From: Trametopsis cervina
Taxonomy: Eukaryota; Basidiomycota; Agaricomycetes; Polyporales; Irpicaceae
Length of the DNA: 64,000 nt
Direction of reading: 5' to 3'
Assembly: GCA_022385755.1 (NCBI GenBank)
Contig: MU278349.1
Span: forward strand, 1,116,001 to 1,180,000
Below the pieces are notes generated by a model that saw only the letters and a list, made by a program, of their open reading frames with translations, did not search any database and was not told the DNA's origin. This document shows, in pieces, positions 22,950 through 35,388 of this stretch (position 1 is the first letter of the stretch; every line of letters begins with the position of its first letter). Position numbers and translations under genes: made by a program.

Positions 22950-25900
22950 ATGTTCAATATGTCCAGCCCGTTCTCCAGCTCAAGTAGCAGCCATCAGCGC
23001 GACACCTCTGCCTCCGGTGGTATTAGCAACTTTAGAGACAGAAACTCGCGGTCGCGCATGTCTTTGTTCAAGTCCTCAGACCTTTCCCCCTCGTCACCCA
23101 GGTCGCGCTCAAGACTTACCAATAGATCTTCCACTCCTTCGCCCAATGGCTCGCACTCAGACCTTTCCGCCGCCACAGATCCTGTGCGACCCCCTATCAT
23201 CCTTGGCATTTGTGCCATGGATGTGAAAGCACGTTCGAAGGCCATGCGTGAGATTCTGACTCGACTCGTTGAGCGATCTCGAGGTGCAATTGATGTCAAG
23301 GTGTTTGGGGACAAAGTTATTTTGGACGAAGGTATATTTTCGCACAAACTTCGCGACATACCATCCCGTACTGATGTATTGGCCATGCAGATGTGGAGAA
23401 TTGGCCGCGCTGCGACGTTCTCATATCCTTCTTTTCCACCGATTTCCCTCTCGATAAAGCGATATCTTACGTTAAGCTCAGGCAACCACACTGCATAAAT
23501 GAACTCGCCCCTCAAGCACTTTTATGGGACCGTCGGCTTGTTGGCTCGGTGCTGGACCACCTGGGTGTGCCGACACCGCGTCGTCTCGAAGTCTCGCGTG
23601 ACGGGGGACCAAAAGTCGACCCAGAACTACGCGCTCTAATGAAAGAACGGATCGGAATTACACTAGGTGGATTTCAGGTTACCCCTGAGGTCACTCTCAG
23701 TGAAGACGGCGACTCCATCATAATTGATGGTGAGATACTCAAGAAGCCGTTCGTGGAAAAGCCCGTCAGCGGCGAGGACCATAACGTTTACATTTATTTC
23801 CCGGGAGGCCACGGACGAAGACTATTCAGAAAGGTCAGTAAGCCCTATCTATGCCTTAATTCGTAACATCGGAAACTCATCCGATATATTGTTTTAAACT
23901 TTCAGGTTGGTAATAAGTCGAGTGAATTGGATCCCACCCTCAATCATCCTCGCACGGATGGTTCCTATATCTACGAAGAATTCATAGATGTCGATAACTC
24001 CGAAGATATCAAAGTTTATACCGTCGGTAAGGAGTACACGCATGCGGAAACTCGCAAGTCGCCTGTAGTAGACGGTGTCGTGCGGCGTAACACAGAAGGA
24101 AAGGAAATTCGGTACGTGCTAAATATGCTTATGGCCTCATCTCAATTGACGCATGGTATCCCCTTCCGCATTATCCTCGGTCTTGCGATTGAATGGACAT
24201 AGATTCATAACCAACCTCAGCGATGAAGAAAAGCTTTGGGCCGCACGAATCAGTGAGGGCTTTGGTCAGAGGGTCTGCGGATTTGACATGCTGAGATGCG
24301 AAGGTGGGAAGAGAAGTCAGGTAATTGACGTAAATGGCTGGAGCTTTGTGAAAGGCAACGAATCATATTATGGTGAGTTGTTCTCATGAGACATCGTCGA
24401 TTTCAAGGCTGATTTCATTATGATACTCTAGACAAGGCCGCAGAGATACTAGCGGGCCTCTGTATGCAGGTTTCTTCCTCACCTGAGCGCCCATTAGGTG
24501 CCGCGGAGTCTACACCTGTCGAAGCGCCTACATGGCTGTTGAAAGCCAATGTGACCGTCTTCCGACACGCAGATCGCACTCCCAAACAGAAGTTGAAGTT
24601 CAACTTCCCCGTTGGCGAACGGTGGACCCAACCTTTCGTACGGCTGCTGAACGGCGAGAAAGAGGAGATCATCCTCCGCGAACGCACGCAGCTTAGCCTC
24701 ATTGCCACCGCTGTAGAAGAAGCGAAGGGTCTTGGTGCTGACGGCGACGACCTTGCTAAGCTGACGCAACTTAACAATGCGCTATTCAGCAAGATCGAGA
24801 TGCCCGGGACGAAGGCCCAGCTGAAACCGGTCTATTCCAAGAAGCAGCCTGGCCAGATGCGAAAGTTAACTAAGTTAACTCTCGTGTTCAAATGGGGCGG
24901 CGAGGTACGATCTCTGTCCGTTCCCTGTCCTATCGTTCTCACCCGGGGTGTGATTGTCAATATATAGTTCACTCATTCCGCAAGATATCAATCTCGAGAC
25001 CTGGGCGAGAACATGAAGAAGGATATTTCGATCATGAGTAAGCTTTCGAAGTAATCTCCGCTCTTGCTGACAGAAGCTAATACTGCGTGCAGACAAGGAG
25101 GTCCTCAGGAACGTCAAGGTTTGCCACTCGCATACTTCTCCCCATACACCCGCCTTAGCGCAGGCAACTCAACCCCGCCCCCACTCCAGATCTATACTTC
25201 ATCTGAGCGCCGCGTGGTTGCATCAGCTGAAATATTCGCTGCTGCCCTTTTCGACACGCTTCGCGAGGGCTACAACTCTCCTCACACACCACCGAACTCG
25301 CGTTCCTCTGTAGACAGCGTCTCCAGCCCCGTGGGCTCCCAATCCCAAACACCGAGTCGGACTCGCGATTCTTCCCAGTTCTCTAACTATGGCCGGGTGC
25401 CGAAACTTATTGTACGCAAGGACCTGCTGGATGACTCCAATGCTGCGAAGGATTTGATGGACGATGTCAAGAAGAGACTTAAGATACTGCTGCGGCCAGG
25501 TGAGCCTGAGAAGCGGCCGGAGCTGACATGGCCAAAGAGCATGAAGAAGGAGCCTGTAGAGGTGGTCAAGGTCCGTTCAGCACGGGTATCAACTAAGTAT
25601 TGTATATGTGTCCTCATCTCTTGCGGAACTATCATAGGAAGTGATAGATCTCCTGTCGTCGTTCAGGGAAATCATGCACAGAAATTGGGAAACGCTTGAT
25701 GTGGACAAGATTCAGGAAAGATGGTGCGTCAGACTGCATGCCAGCCCCGTGCTTTACGCATGTTCCTCACATGATACTTTCTCATGCAGGTGCTGCGGGG
25801 ACGAGCCGTGGCTGTTCCGCGAACGTTGGGAGAAGCTCTTCGAGGATTTCTGCGATGTCAAGCAGGAAAAGTTCGATCCATCGCGGGTGCGTGTTTTCTT

Positions 25901-26960
25901 TTTCCCCTTTGCTGCCCATGTATCGCCGTTTCTGACTTGGGCATGTTGGCGCCAGGTCTCGGAGCTTTACGACACCATTAAGTACTGCGCGCTGCACCAT
26001 CGCACGTTCCTGTTCTCTATCTTTAACGAGAATGGCGTGCGACCCACCGAAGGTCAAAAGCAGGCACAAGACAGGCGACTGCACGAGCTTTATGGGCGTG
26101 CTAAGGCGCTCTTCGATCTTGTGGCTCCTCAGGAATACGGTATCGAGCCAGAAGAAAAGTGGGTTCTACTCACAGCTTCTGCGGTCTAGACTTACATGGT
26201 TTACAGGGAAGAGATCGGTGTCTTGACTTCCTTGCCACTCCTACGAAACATCGTAGGCGATCTGGAGAATGCACGGAACAACGAAGAGTGCTCATTGACA
26301 CTCTACTTCACAAAAGAGAGCCACATCCACACTCTTGTTAATTTGGTCCTTCTATCTGGGCTGCCAATCGCGAACAGACGGATCCCTGAACTGGACTATT
26401 GTGTATGTTCTCCACATTCTATCACGATACGCCATGAGACTGAGCTGCATACTTCCCCCAGTCACATATCACGTACGTTTTCGTGTGTTTGTATGTGCCA
26501 CATCACCCGTGTCTCACACATATCACAGTTTCGAACTCTACGAGCGAAACCATGGTCGCGGTAGGACTGACAAGGAGTATTCCATCCGTTTGTCGCTCAG
26601 CGAAGGGGCACATTCATCGAACGTCCTCGACTCCGCACTCGATGCTCGTCATTCCTTGAATGTCCAACCTCGCAAGTACGTAACATCTTCGACCCCACCT
26701 TCATTCCCGTCTACCATTGAGCTAAATTTGTGCTTTTTAGGAAACTCACGCAGCATTTGCCGTACAGCCTCGTTATCGAGAGACTGTCCAAACATTTCGG
26801 GCGTGTCGTGGAGGTCAGTACTATATACCCTTGTGATAACGCTGGTACTTGACTACGCTAACCGCGCGTTCAGGACGATGACACCGACCGCGAAACACCT
26901 CTGGAGCTTATAGACCCTCTCACAGCGCACAGCAGCGACGTCAGCATGGACGATACGTGA
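22950..26960 (+). CDS. VIP1/asp1-like: Bifunctional inositol hexakisphosphate/InsP7 kinase and phosphatase
   Basis: PPIP5K-family enzyme making 1-position inositol pyrophosphates (InsP7/InsP8) and degrading them with a second domain. After about 90 Ser-rich residues the ATP-grasp kinase begins: [66 protein letters not shown] and [25 protein letters not shown] and [14 protein letters not shown] follow. The histidine acid phosphatase domain starts with [16 protein letters not shown] and continues through [16 protein letters not shown] and [16 protein letters not shown], which hold the conserved His-containing motifs. The C-terminus is acidic and ends at the TGA 26958-26960. About ten short introns interrupt it. 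ATG 22950 or 22959 could start it. In fungi this enzyme controls polarised growth, microtubules and phosphate signalling; that role here is inferred from family. Confidence 0.95.
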
Positions 26961-27179
26961 TGCGAAAAACATCTTCAGTGTATTTGGGACATTTAGATCA
27001 AGATTAGACTTTACATGACATTCATGCCTTCCGACTCGCTTCCTGACGTGCAACGAGTTCACGTCTCTTGGTTGCGGGTCATTAGATAAAATGAAGAATA
27101 TTGTTGTAGAACGTTAGAGCTGCTAGTTACAATGTCTAACCTACCACCAGCTAATATCATGAAATCAGCGACATCCTCA

Positions 27180-28192
27180 TTACTTCGACGAACGAGACGA
27201 GTTCAGAGATACATCTCCAGGCGTGCTTGCCTTCGGCTTCGGGACAGGGTCGTCCCACTCCTTCAACCCGAGCTGCTTTCGTAGGGTATCCAGTTGCTCG
27301 GACTTCAGTTCGCGGAAGAGCATGCCGTGTGAGCCTTTGCCCGCCATAGACGGGTGATCCTTGTCGAAAAGGGCAGAGGCAGATTGGGAGAGCATGGATG
27401 ATTGGGTTGCGAGAGCTGCAAAGGAAGACGTAGTGTCGTGGTATCTTCAGACACACAGAGGAGGTTAGTGGGCACGGAATGATAGATTTCTTGTGAGACG
27501 TACAGTCTATGCAAAGGAATTGTAAGATATAAGGAAGAGCATGCAGGCGGTATATCAGCTCACCGTAGTGCTTCCTTGTTGAGACAGTCGACCTCCTTCA
27601 CATCGTCAAGCGCATGCTTTTTGAACGACGCTTTTATCCAGTGCAAGACGTCAAATACGTGGTCTTCTTTCGGTCTACAAAATTAGGTCAATTGCACAAC
27701 CACAGTGCACCTCACCATCGAGACTCACCTCCAAGGCCTGAATCGCGAGGCTAGATTGAACGTCCCATCCTGCTGCGAGATAAGCGGATGGAAGACATCG
27801 GTGAGGAACTGCACCACTGGCGGCCGTTCCGGATAGTTTACTGGGAATGTTATGCGAAACTTAAGGACCGAGTCGGTATAGTAGCCTGACTGCCAGGAAC
27901 ACGTATGATCAGCTCAGCTACTATAACAAGATCATAAGAACGCGGTGAGCGCACCTTGGTGAACGAAGAACACCGCGTCCCATACAAGCAGGTTATTCGG
28001 CGTAGGTGTCACGTACATCCCAAGGGGACAGTGTCCGGTGTGCATGAGCGAGGCATATTCTTGGGAGATCGTGGTTCGCGTGAGCACGCTTGGGTTTGGC
28101 TCTGCCGCAGGGGGTAGCTGGGTAGGGGCTCGCGAACGCGATTTGGACGAGGAGGATAGATCTATAGGTGGTGTTGGGACAAACGAAAGCAT
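27180..28192 (-). CDS. Ubiquitin-conjugating enzyme variant, FTS/AKTIP-like
   Basis: This E2-fold protein appears to lack the catalytic cysteine. In E2 enzymes the active-site region reads FHPN...CL; here it reads FHPLISQQDGTFNL, so it should not carry ubiquitin. Exon 1 has a Ser/Pro-rich start, then ISQEYASLMHTGHCPLGMYV and VWDAVFFVHQG. Later exons give YYTDSVLKFRITFPVNYPER, PPVVQFLTDVFHP and HVFDVLHWIKASF. The tail is DKDHPSMAGKGSHGMLFREL, ending SLNSSRSSK with a TAA at 27180. The order of the motifs and the missing Cys resemble AKTIP/FTS, the subunit of the Fts-Hook-FHIP complex that links early endosomes to dynein. The assignment is by motif resemblance only. It is convergent with VIP1, with 219 bp between the stops. 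Confidence 0.68.
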
Positions 28193-28438
28193 CTTCTAGG
28201 ACAGGGACCCAGTATACGAATGTGATAGTGTAGTAATGGGTAGATAAAGTAGTAGAAGGTGGTCACCAGCAGGTCGTCACCGCGTAACTAGCGCCCATAA
28301 TCAATACCGTAGGAACTTCGGACCAGTTGACGTTTGAGGACTATACGCTAAATTGATAGCAGACCAAATTATGTACCACCATTCTCAGGAGTCTCCGACA
28401 TCTCCTACACCTTCAGCATGCATGTTTCCTCTGTCTAG

Positions 28439-30022
28439 TTAATCCCTACCCATCAGCCAGTTAATAAGCCTCAGCTTGGCTGTGTCTTTGATGCCCCATG
28501 TCACTCTCTCTGATAGATTTGAGATGTCCAGTGAGAAGAATTTTCCCTCAGATGTATCAGTTGGATCAATATGCCTCCATGGAATATTAATCTTTGACTC
28601 TGTTCTGAACACAATGTCATGCTTGTTGACCTCTTGCTTGAGCAAGAACTTGCTCTAACTCATTATTAGCAGAGCAATTGGTACATGGCACAGGCACTGA
28701 CTTTGCTCCACTCACACTTCCCAGATGCTCCGCGGATACCCACTTTCAGGATGACGTCTATAATTGGGCCTGCCAGAGTGCAAAGAGCCAGGAGATGCTA
28801 TCAGCAAACTGGCCACAGACACAGAAAACAACTGACCATGCCAGATCCATGTGTCCTGTGGCATATAGCGAGAGGCAGGATAGGAGATGTGAGGGTCCAT
28901 TTGTTGCTTTTGTATCAAGGCAGGACCAAGGTTATCTACTATCAAGTCCTGTTGAGTCTTCCTCCAAGCATGGTCAAAATCTAAGTGCGGTGACAAGGCC
29001 AAAGGTGGGCTTTGGTATGTCACTGCCTCCTTTGCAATAATCAGAAGGACCACATTTATATCCTTGTTGCTGTCTAGCAACATTTGCCCTTCACTAATTG
29101 CAGACTCAACTGTTTGTGAGACAGCAATTGCAGTCACCACCCGCAGACGCCATCTAGAGTGTTCATCTGCAACATTGACCTGGGTGACAGTAGATGACTT
29201 TTGCATGGAGGTCTCTGAGAAATGTGCATTAGTTGAACAAACACAGCATGAATGACAGCTCAGTCAGCGTACCCATCAGGTGCTTCATAATATTGGCCTT
29301 ACGATGCTTGTATGCTTCTTCATTGGCATTCAGTCCTACTGTAGCTGGCATGCCAGTCAGGTGTTCTATAACACTAGCCCCACTAGGTTTGTATGCTGCA
29401 TCCTTTTTTACTGGGGCCAATCGGGTCCGGAAAGAATAACCACCATCAGAGACAATGGTCCATCCTGCCGGTGTCACTCGGTACACATTGGGTTCAGGGA
29501 AACATTCAAAGTTGTCAGGATGATCCCATGGTGCAGAAATAAACGCACTCTTGATGGCATAATAGACTGGTAACGGAGGGGCATACACAGTAGCAAGATT
29601 ACCATCATAAAACCATCTATATAACAATGGTCTCATGAAAAAGTTGTGCATTGCTAGATCTAAATATGTACGCACTTTGTCCGTGTGTTGACAGGGTTTG
29701 CCTCCTCTGCATCCTTCAAGCGCAGAAACAGCTCTAGTGAACATTGAAATTTACGGGAGCTGCCAGGAGTATTGCTGGCCCAGAGCGCGATCTCGTTGTA
29801 AAGTGTCTGCAGAGCACCATATGATTTGAGTGCGAGTTCATCAAGCTGCTCAATGGTCCCGCACAAAGACGACGGAGTGGGACTGGAGGGCGGAGATGTT
29901 GCTGCCAGCGTATCTATCATTGGAGACGGAGGCTGATCGGGATGGTCGGGTTTTCGAATACTATGGGGTGCCATCGACGGAAGTGCTGGTGCTCTGAAGG
30001 ACGACGACGACCTTAGGTGCAC
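28439..30022 (-). CDS. Unrecognised protein, five exons, about 436 aa
   Basis: I do not recognise this family. One intact product comes from exons 30022-29676, 29616-29273, 29214-28837, 28769-28744 and 28654-28439. All four introns (59, 58, 67 and 89 nt) are GT-AG, the frame is kept through each join, and the total is 437 codons including TAA. The N-terminal 60 residues are Ser/Pro-rich (SPPSSPTPSS). A conserved-looking core follows: LKSYGALQTLYNEIALWAS, GNLATVYAPPLPVYYAIKSA, NVYRVTPAGWTIVSDGGYSF and HLTGMPATVGLNANEEAYKH. The end is FFSLDISNLSERVTWGI. No signal peptide or membrane helix is evident. The segment looks more AT-rich than its neighbours by eye. Joining exon 3 directly to a longer exon 4 that ends near 28669 is an alternative. 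It could be a lineage-specific or transferred gene. Confidence 0.55.
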
Positions 30023-30392
30023 CCACGGAACACCTTGCGACAGGTGATGCGACAGGCCCCCGAGATGGCCACTACGAATTCGAGCGGGACCGGAAAGCCG
30101 ACCCGTAACCTCCCGAAATTCTTAGTGATATGATTGGTTGGGAACGGCTCTAGACCATCGGATTATACAGTGCTTACAGACCTAGCCCCTAGCGCCGCGA
30201 CCACCTCCGCTGCCCACTCACCTGCCTTCCGATGCATACCTCTATAAAACTTCTGTTGCCGGGGCGGCGTACTCTCCCTCATCAACCTATCACTCGTCTC
30301 CTCACCGCCTACTTGAGGATCACTCGACTCTCTCCAAGCAACCACCACCTACCACATTAGCCGCACTCGACTGTTGTCACCTCAAACTAACA
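30023..30392. other. Divergent promoter region, unknown gene / RCF2
   Basis: Short region between divergent starts. It holds a CCAAT box on the minus strand (30133-30137) and a pyrimidine-rich tract (about 30265-30310) just upstream of RCF2. Confidence 0.5.
30133..30137 (-). promoter_or_regulatory. CCAAT box upstream of RCF2
   Basis: CCAAT on the minus strand, 256 bp before the RCF2 ATG, inside GATTGGTTGG. HAP-type factors bind CCAAT upstream of many fungal respiratory genes. One pentamer can occur by chance. Confidence 0.3.
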
Positions 30393-31158
30393 ATGAAGGT
30401 TTGTGACTAAGCGACTCAAAGGCTTGCCAGTATACTCACATTCGTTCAATAGTTCGCTACTCAGGAAGAACTTGAAGGCCACCAGAGAGCCACCATCCGC
30501 GGTGCAATCGAAGGTGTCGTGGCGGGCTTCGCCATCGTCATCCCAAGCGGCATCATCGCCAACCGCCGCTTTCCCGCATTCCGTGCCCTCCCCGTCCAAC
30601 TAAAGACACTAGCCGCCATTACCGTTATCCTCCCTCTCTACGCCATCCAGGCCGAACGTCGTGGCGTGGAATTCGACGAGTCAACATGGACGGGCGCCGG
30701 CATGCGTGAGATCCAGCGTGTGCAGACAGAGGAGCAGCAGCACTGGGAGACGCTGTCCCTCGGACAGAAGATGCGAGAATGGGCGATGAAGAACCAGTAC
30801 AAGGTCATCGTCGGCAGCTGGGCGGTCAGCATGGGCATCGCTGGCGCAATCGTCATGGCGAACAAGCACCAGACGTACCCGCAGAAGATTGTGCAGGCTC
30901 GTATGTGGGCGCAGGGCCTGACGATCGGTGTTCTCATCGGCGCTGGTGTCCTCACACACAGTCAGCGTGAGCAGGCGTTCAAGGACCGAGTACGTTTCTT
31001 TTACTTTTGGCGGTAAACTGTCTGCTGACGCCATTTACCCGCGTTTTTAGCAAGTCGACCATTCATGGGCAAACATCATCCAGGAGCAACAACAGGAAGA
31101 GGAAGAGCTCGCACGACGAAAGAAGCAGCTCGCACTCCCCGCTGCTGCGTCGGCTTAA
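30393..31158 (+). CDS. RCF2-like: Respiratory supercomplex factor 2 (HIG1 domain protein)
   Basis: This inner mitochondrial membrane protein associates with cytochrome c oxidase and the III-IV supercomplex. Three exons (30393-30398, 30453-30989, 31051-31158) give 216 residues, close to yeast Rcf2 (224). The first exon codes only Met-Lys. The N-terminal half has two hydrophobic segments (GVVAGFAIVIPSGIIANRRF and LKTLAAITVILPLYAIQAER). The C-terminal HIG1 domain reads SLGQKMREWAMKNQYKVIVG, SWAVSMGIAGAIVM, QTYPQKIVQARMWAQGLTIG, with a second helix VLIGAGVLTHSQ. The tail is a charged QEQQQEEEELARRKKQ helix. The order of two membrane segments plus a C-terminal HIG1 domain distinguishes Rcf2 from the shorter Rcf1. 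The stop TAA is at 31156-31158. Confidence 0.9.
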
Positions 31159-33888
31159 TCTCTCGGACCCGCTGGCCTCTCTTTCAACGTTGCTCCTGTG
31201 ACGTTCGGACTCCTGCACGGATCTGATGAAACGGACGTCCTCTCCTCCTCATCCTAATACTCTCATAATACTGCATTTTCCAACCTCTACCCCACGTAGA
31301 TGATAGACACCTCATTCTCGCGGTTCACATCGGTTCTCCAGCACGCAATCTCACGAGCACATGTATTCATGGTTTATTTATAAGGATATCAAATAATGTT
31401 GTAAGCGAACAGCCTGTAATTTAGTGTCCGGCAGCACAAACGACAGTAATGTGTTCTACATTAGCTACACCTGACCGCCACAGCCAAGCTCTGCCGAGGG
31501 CGGCTGCTTTTGATGGAAACGCCCTCTGGCTGGCGTGTTTTGCACGTGATCGCGCTCTCATTTGTGCCCTCACGATCACTTGGCCTGCTACAGTACACAG
31601 CGGATGTACGCATCGGACATGCACGAATACGAATATCTACAGTAAGCCCAGAATGTTTAAAACTCTGTCTACTGCTAACTGATGTTGAAAGTGAACCTCC
31701 TGCTACCAGGTTACTTCCTCGTATGGCCGACTGTCAATCAGTACCAGAACTATCAAATGAACGCCATTGCTAAATGCGCGAGAATTGAGGGTTACCTGCC
31801 TTACAGACAGGAGATCTTGCGTAAGCATTTTCTGGTTATTGGTGGTGTAAATTTCTCTGCCATAGGCCGATCTACGCGCGGCACTGGTTCATTTTCATGG
31901 GTCCGTGTCTTGCTCTGCGGTTGCCACAAGGTCATTCTCCCTACGCGTCCCTATGAAAATGGAAGAGTACGAAACAACTCATGTATGCACTCTCTCAACA
32001 CCATGAACGATGTCAGAATAATCAAGGACAAGTGCTATCGGAGGACGACTCGTCTCGGTAGCGAGATGAATCATTCTAAATCCTCAGCCAGCTCACAGTA
32101 AGCACGCTCCGTCTCATCCATGTGTTCGCATCCTCCCAGAATCAAGCCCGGCTGGGCTTTGCTCATCTGATGAACCCTCTTATATGAGACACAGGGAAAA
32201 TCCTCTTAGCCATCCTTTTTCTCGTCCATCCCATGGGCTTCAAAAATACACAACATCTCCCAGACTAAAACCAAATACCACCTGGCTCACCTTCGTATTC
32301 TCCCCGTCGGCAGTCCGATGCACAACATTTCATACCGTGCCACATCCGAGACGGACAGCGCTGCACCGTTGCACGGGTTCATGACCAAAGCTCAATAACC
32401 AACCATTTGGGCGCACCGCCTCCCCAACAAACGCTTCTCGTCAACCATGAGCCTATACCTTGGTCACAACACGGGGTTCGTTATCAGTATACAGTCGGCG
32501 GAGGGCAGATTGACGTGGGCCTTTGGTTATCTGATAACACCTGGCACGGTGCCGTAACAAATGGAAGTGCAGGAGCCACATTAGGAAGGAACGTGCAAGA
32601 TCACGAGCCCTGTGGTCACTAGCCGGGACTCGTAATGGAAGTACAAGGCGTTCTGGGGCGCGATGGTGACTTGCAAGAGAAGACTGCGTTCTCTGCAGAT
32701 AAGTGGGCTACTGCGTCTACTGTGGGTGCGCGGTACTGCATATGGGCTGGCATGACTGGTATGAAGGACATCTCGGCCGACCGTGACCTCCACTAGCTCT
32801 TCAGCCCTCCAACCTTCTACAAAATTACGCTCGGCGTCAGCCTCGCCATCAGAAGCATCTTCATTCCAGACACTGCGCACGCATCGTGCACAGCGGCATG
32901 CCGTCGCCCTCATCGCCACCATGCATAAGTATTTGCCACAGAACCTCCGGAACATCCAGAACACAAAGATGTCACTACACAGGACATGTGATCAACACGA
33001 CCCCGTCGCAGTCCTGAGAGCGTTTTTCTTACACGTGCATACGCCATCCGACCTTCGAAGTCCGAAGAATACAATGATCCAGGTTATTCAGCCGTATGCA
33101 TGCAGCGCAAGCTGCTCCATCTTTCGCTGGCTGTATCGCTTGGGCCGAGTCGGACGTTATGCAACCGGTCTATTCAGTCGTTGTAAGCTGGACGCTTGGC
33201 ACGAGACGGCACGACAAAGCAGAGGCATACGACTACGCCGGTCCCTTGGGCTTTCCGTCGAAGATAGGAACTCGAGATTGACAGCGACCATGCATGCAGT
33301 ACGTATACGTCCTCCAAACTTCTGACGATCTATTTTTGACGAGCATCATCGTACAGTACTTCTACTTCGTTTCACACAAACAGACAGACAAGCTCACAAG
33401 CATGACTCCAATGTGTCTTCTCGTCCTTTTCTGTCTCCCACGAATGCGCATGGTTTACTAGCAGCTCACTTCTCCCGATACCCACGCTAGACTGTATGTC
33501 TTGACCCCGAACCTTGGGTGAACTTTGCAATGAACTGTGCTCCTGGCTCTTGGTGTGGGACTTGGTACAATGAACGAGCTAGAACACATACGTTACTGGT
33601 AGATTATTTCACGACGGCATGAGCAGACAGGCTAATGAATCGTTAAGCAGAATGCATTTTTTAGTATGTGCAAAGCATAGCAGTGTGCGTAAGTCGTAGA
33701 TTCATGAGGTGAGGGTGTCCGCCCGCCCTCAACGTGAGCGGCGAGCGGAGCGCCCCAGGACGGGCGAAAGAGAAGCTCCAAAAAGATCTGAACCTCGCAT
33801 ATCTAAAACTCTACGAAAGAAAGAAGACAACATAGCTGCTTTCCAAGAGTGAGTGAGCACGAAGAAAACACAAATCAAATCCAGCAGC
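31159..33888. other. Gene-poor stretch of 2.7 kb
   Basis: No frame here reads as a recognisable protein, and the open frames (for example 32783-33325) lack family-like motifs. It contains the 3' ends of RCF2 and FTR1, and one perfect palindromic GATA element (32526-32538) that has no assigned gene. A non-coding transcript or a fast-evolving small gene cannot be excluded. Confidence 0.5.
32526..32538. promoter_or_regulatory. Palindromic iron-GATA motif, isolated
   Basis: GTTATCTGATAAC, an exact ATCWGATAA on both strands. The same 13-bp palindrome occurs in the FTR1-FET3 promoter at 36014-36026. It lies about 1.35 kb beyond the FTR1 stop, with no annotated start nearby. Confidence 0.45.
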
Positions 33889-35388
33889 CTAATCCTTCCT
33901 GTCCTCCGAGCCCGCACTCGCGCTCGCGCGTTCGGGATCAGCCCTCCTGCCCGCGATCTCCCTCCTCCTCACGCCAGCCGCAGACTCCTTGCCGAACAGC
34001 TTCGTGCGGCCCTCCTTCCACTTGAGGTAGATGAGCACGACGATGGCCGCGACCCAGTAGAACACGTAGCCGAGCACGGTCCCGATCGTCGCGTTGTTCG
34101 TCCAGCCGAATATGGCGTTGAAGATCTGCCAGCCGTTCGAGTCGAAGTTGCTCTCGGGGTTGCAGCAGTCGAGGTGCCATACGTTCCCGCGCACGTCGTA
34201 GGAGCCTGGGCCGTCGCCTGCTGCACCGGCGTCGTCGACGTCTGCGCCGAGCCTGGAGAAAGCGAGGTGTGAGTGGGAAAAGATGAGGATGTGATACGAG
34301 GGAGTACGTACAGTGTGTTGAAGGCGTGTTCTTGGAAGGAGCCGATGGCACGGCTGAAGAGACCGGCACCGATGAGGAGGATGAGGTTGGTCATGACAAC
34401 GAGGAAAACGGTGAGAGCTGGAAGACGAATATGTGAGCGGAATTGCAAGCTGGCGTCGCAACAGAGACAACTCACTGGTTCGGCTGGCGAATGTGTAGAT
34501 GAGGAATCCACAGACCAGACCACAAATGAGACCAACAATGGTAGCAAGCGGAATGGATGTGGCAGGTTGGCCGAGGGAGACACCTCCAACGAACACTACA
34601 GCTTCCATTCCTGTACACATAATGGCAATAGGATTAGAGTTTGCCTTGACCAATTTTGGGAAGTAGCAGACACGTACCCTCACGCAGCACAGTGATGAGA
34701 GGCAGAATGAAAAGCACCCATTTGCCGCTCTTTGCTCCCGCGTCGACGCCTGAAAAGCGTATTCCGTGTGAGTCTAACCGCAGGGTAATGATGCACAATT
34801 GAGTACTCACGTCCACCACGGTTGTCGAAGGCGCGTTGCAATTTGACACGCCATTTAGCCTTGGCACGGTCCATCTTGAGCATGGTGACACCCATGACGA
34901 AGATCATGAGGCAGGCAATCAACTCGAAGATACCTGCGGAGGGAGCAGGTTAGCCTGAGTCTGTAGTGAGCGTGCAGGGAGGTTGTTGAGAACGTACCCT
35001 CCCAGAGTTCCTCGGATTTGGCCCATAGGTCGCTGGCCTTGGTGAACCAGACGGCAATGAAGGCAGCCCCAATAGCGAGAGCGATAAAGAGACCCAGGCC
35101 TGAGCCAGCAAAGATTTGCCAGCGCATACGACGGATGAAGCGCTTCCTGCGGGTGTCGGCATCCTCCTCGCTCTCGAGGACGGGCTGGTCAGCGAGTTCA
35201 CCAGAGTTGTTGGGGGCGCCGTTCTCTTCGCGCTTCTCGCCAACAGTGGTAGTCGGGGTGGAGAATGTGTCGTCCTCGTTGGCAATTTGCTCAACGAGAC
35301 CGAGGAGGACCGAGACGATGATGGCGGCCTCGAGGGTTTCTCGGAAGACGATGAAGAAAATGGGGACGGAAAAGACGTTTTTGCCCAT
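33889..35388 (-). CDS. FTR1: High-affinity iron permease
   Basis: This plasma-membrane Fe(III) permease takes iron directly from its partner ferroxidase. The start at 35388 gives MGKNVFSVPIFFIVFRETLE, with the first REXLE iron motif (RETLE) in helix 1. A hydrophilic loop of about 60 residues rich in Glu, Asp and Asn follows, then a helix with GLFIALAIGAAFIAVWF. Further on come LMIFVMGVTMLKMDRAKAKW and LPLITVLREGMEAVVF, where the second motif reads REGME. The last helices are PLATIVGLICGLVCGFLIY, VFLVVMTNLILLIGAGLFSR and TVLGYVFYWVAAIVVLIYL. The Lys/Arg-rich tail ends GSEDRKD with TAG at 33889-33891. Five or six short introns are present. It is divergent from FET3, the usual fungal arrangement, and four ATCWGATAA motifs between them predict iron repression. 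Confidence 0.96.

Noticed and set aside
28712..29744. Reading the pieces at 28.4-30.0 kb as a pseudogene or transposon remnant
   Set aside because: All pieces join through canonical GT-AG introns into one frame with no internal stop, and no terminal repeats or transposase motifs were found.
32783..33325. 180-codon open frame on the plus strand
   Set aside because: No family motif, signal peptide or intron pattern; composition is not clearly coding.
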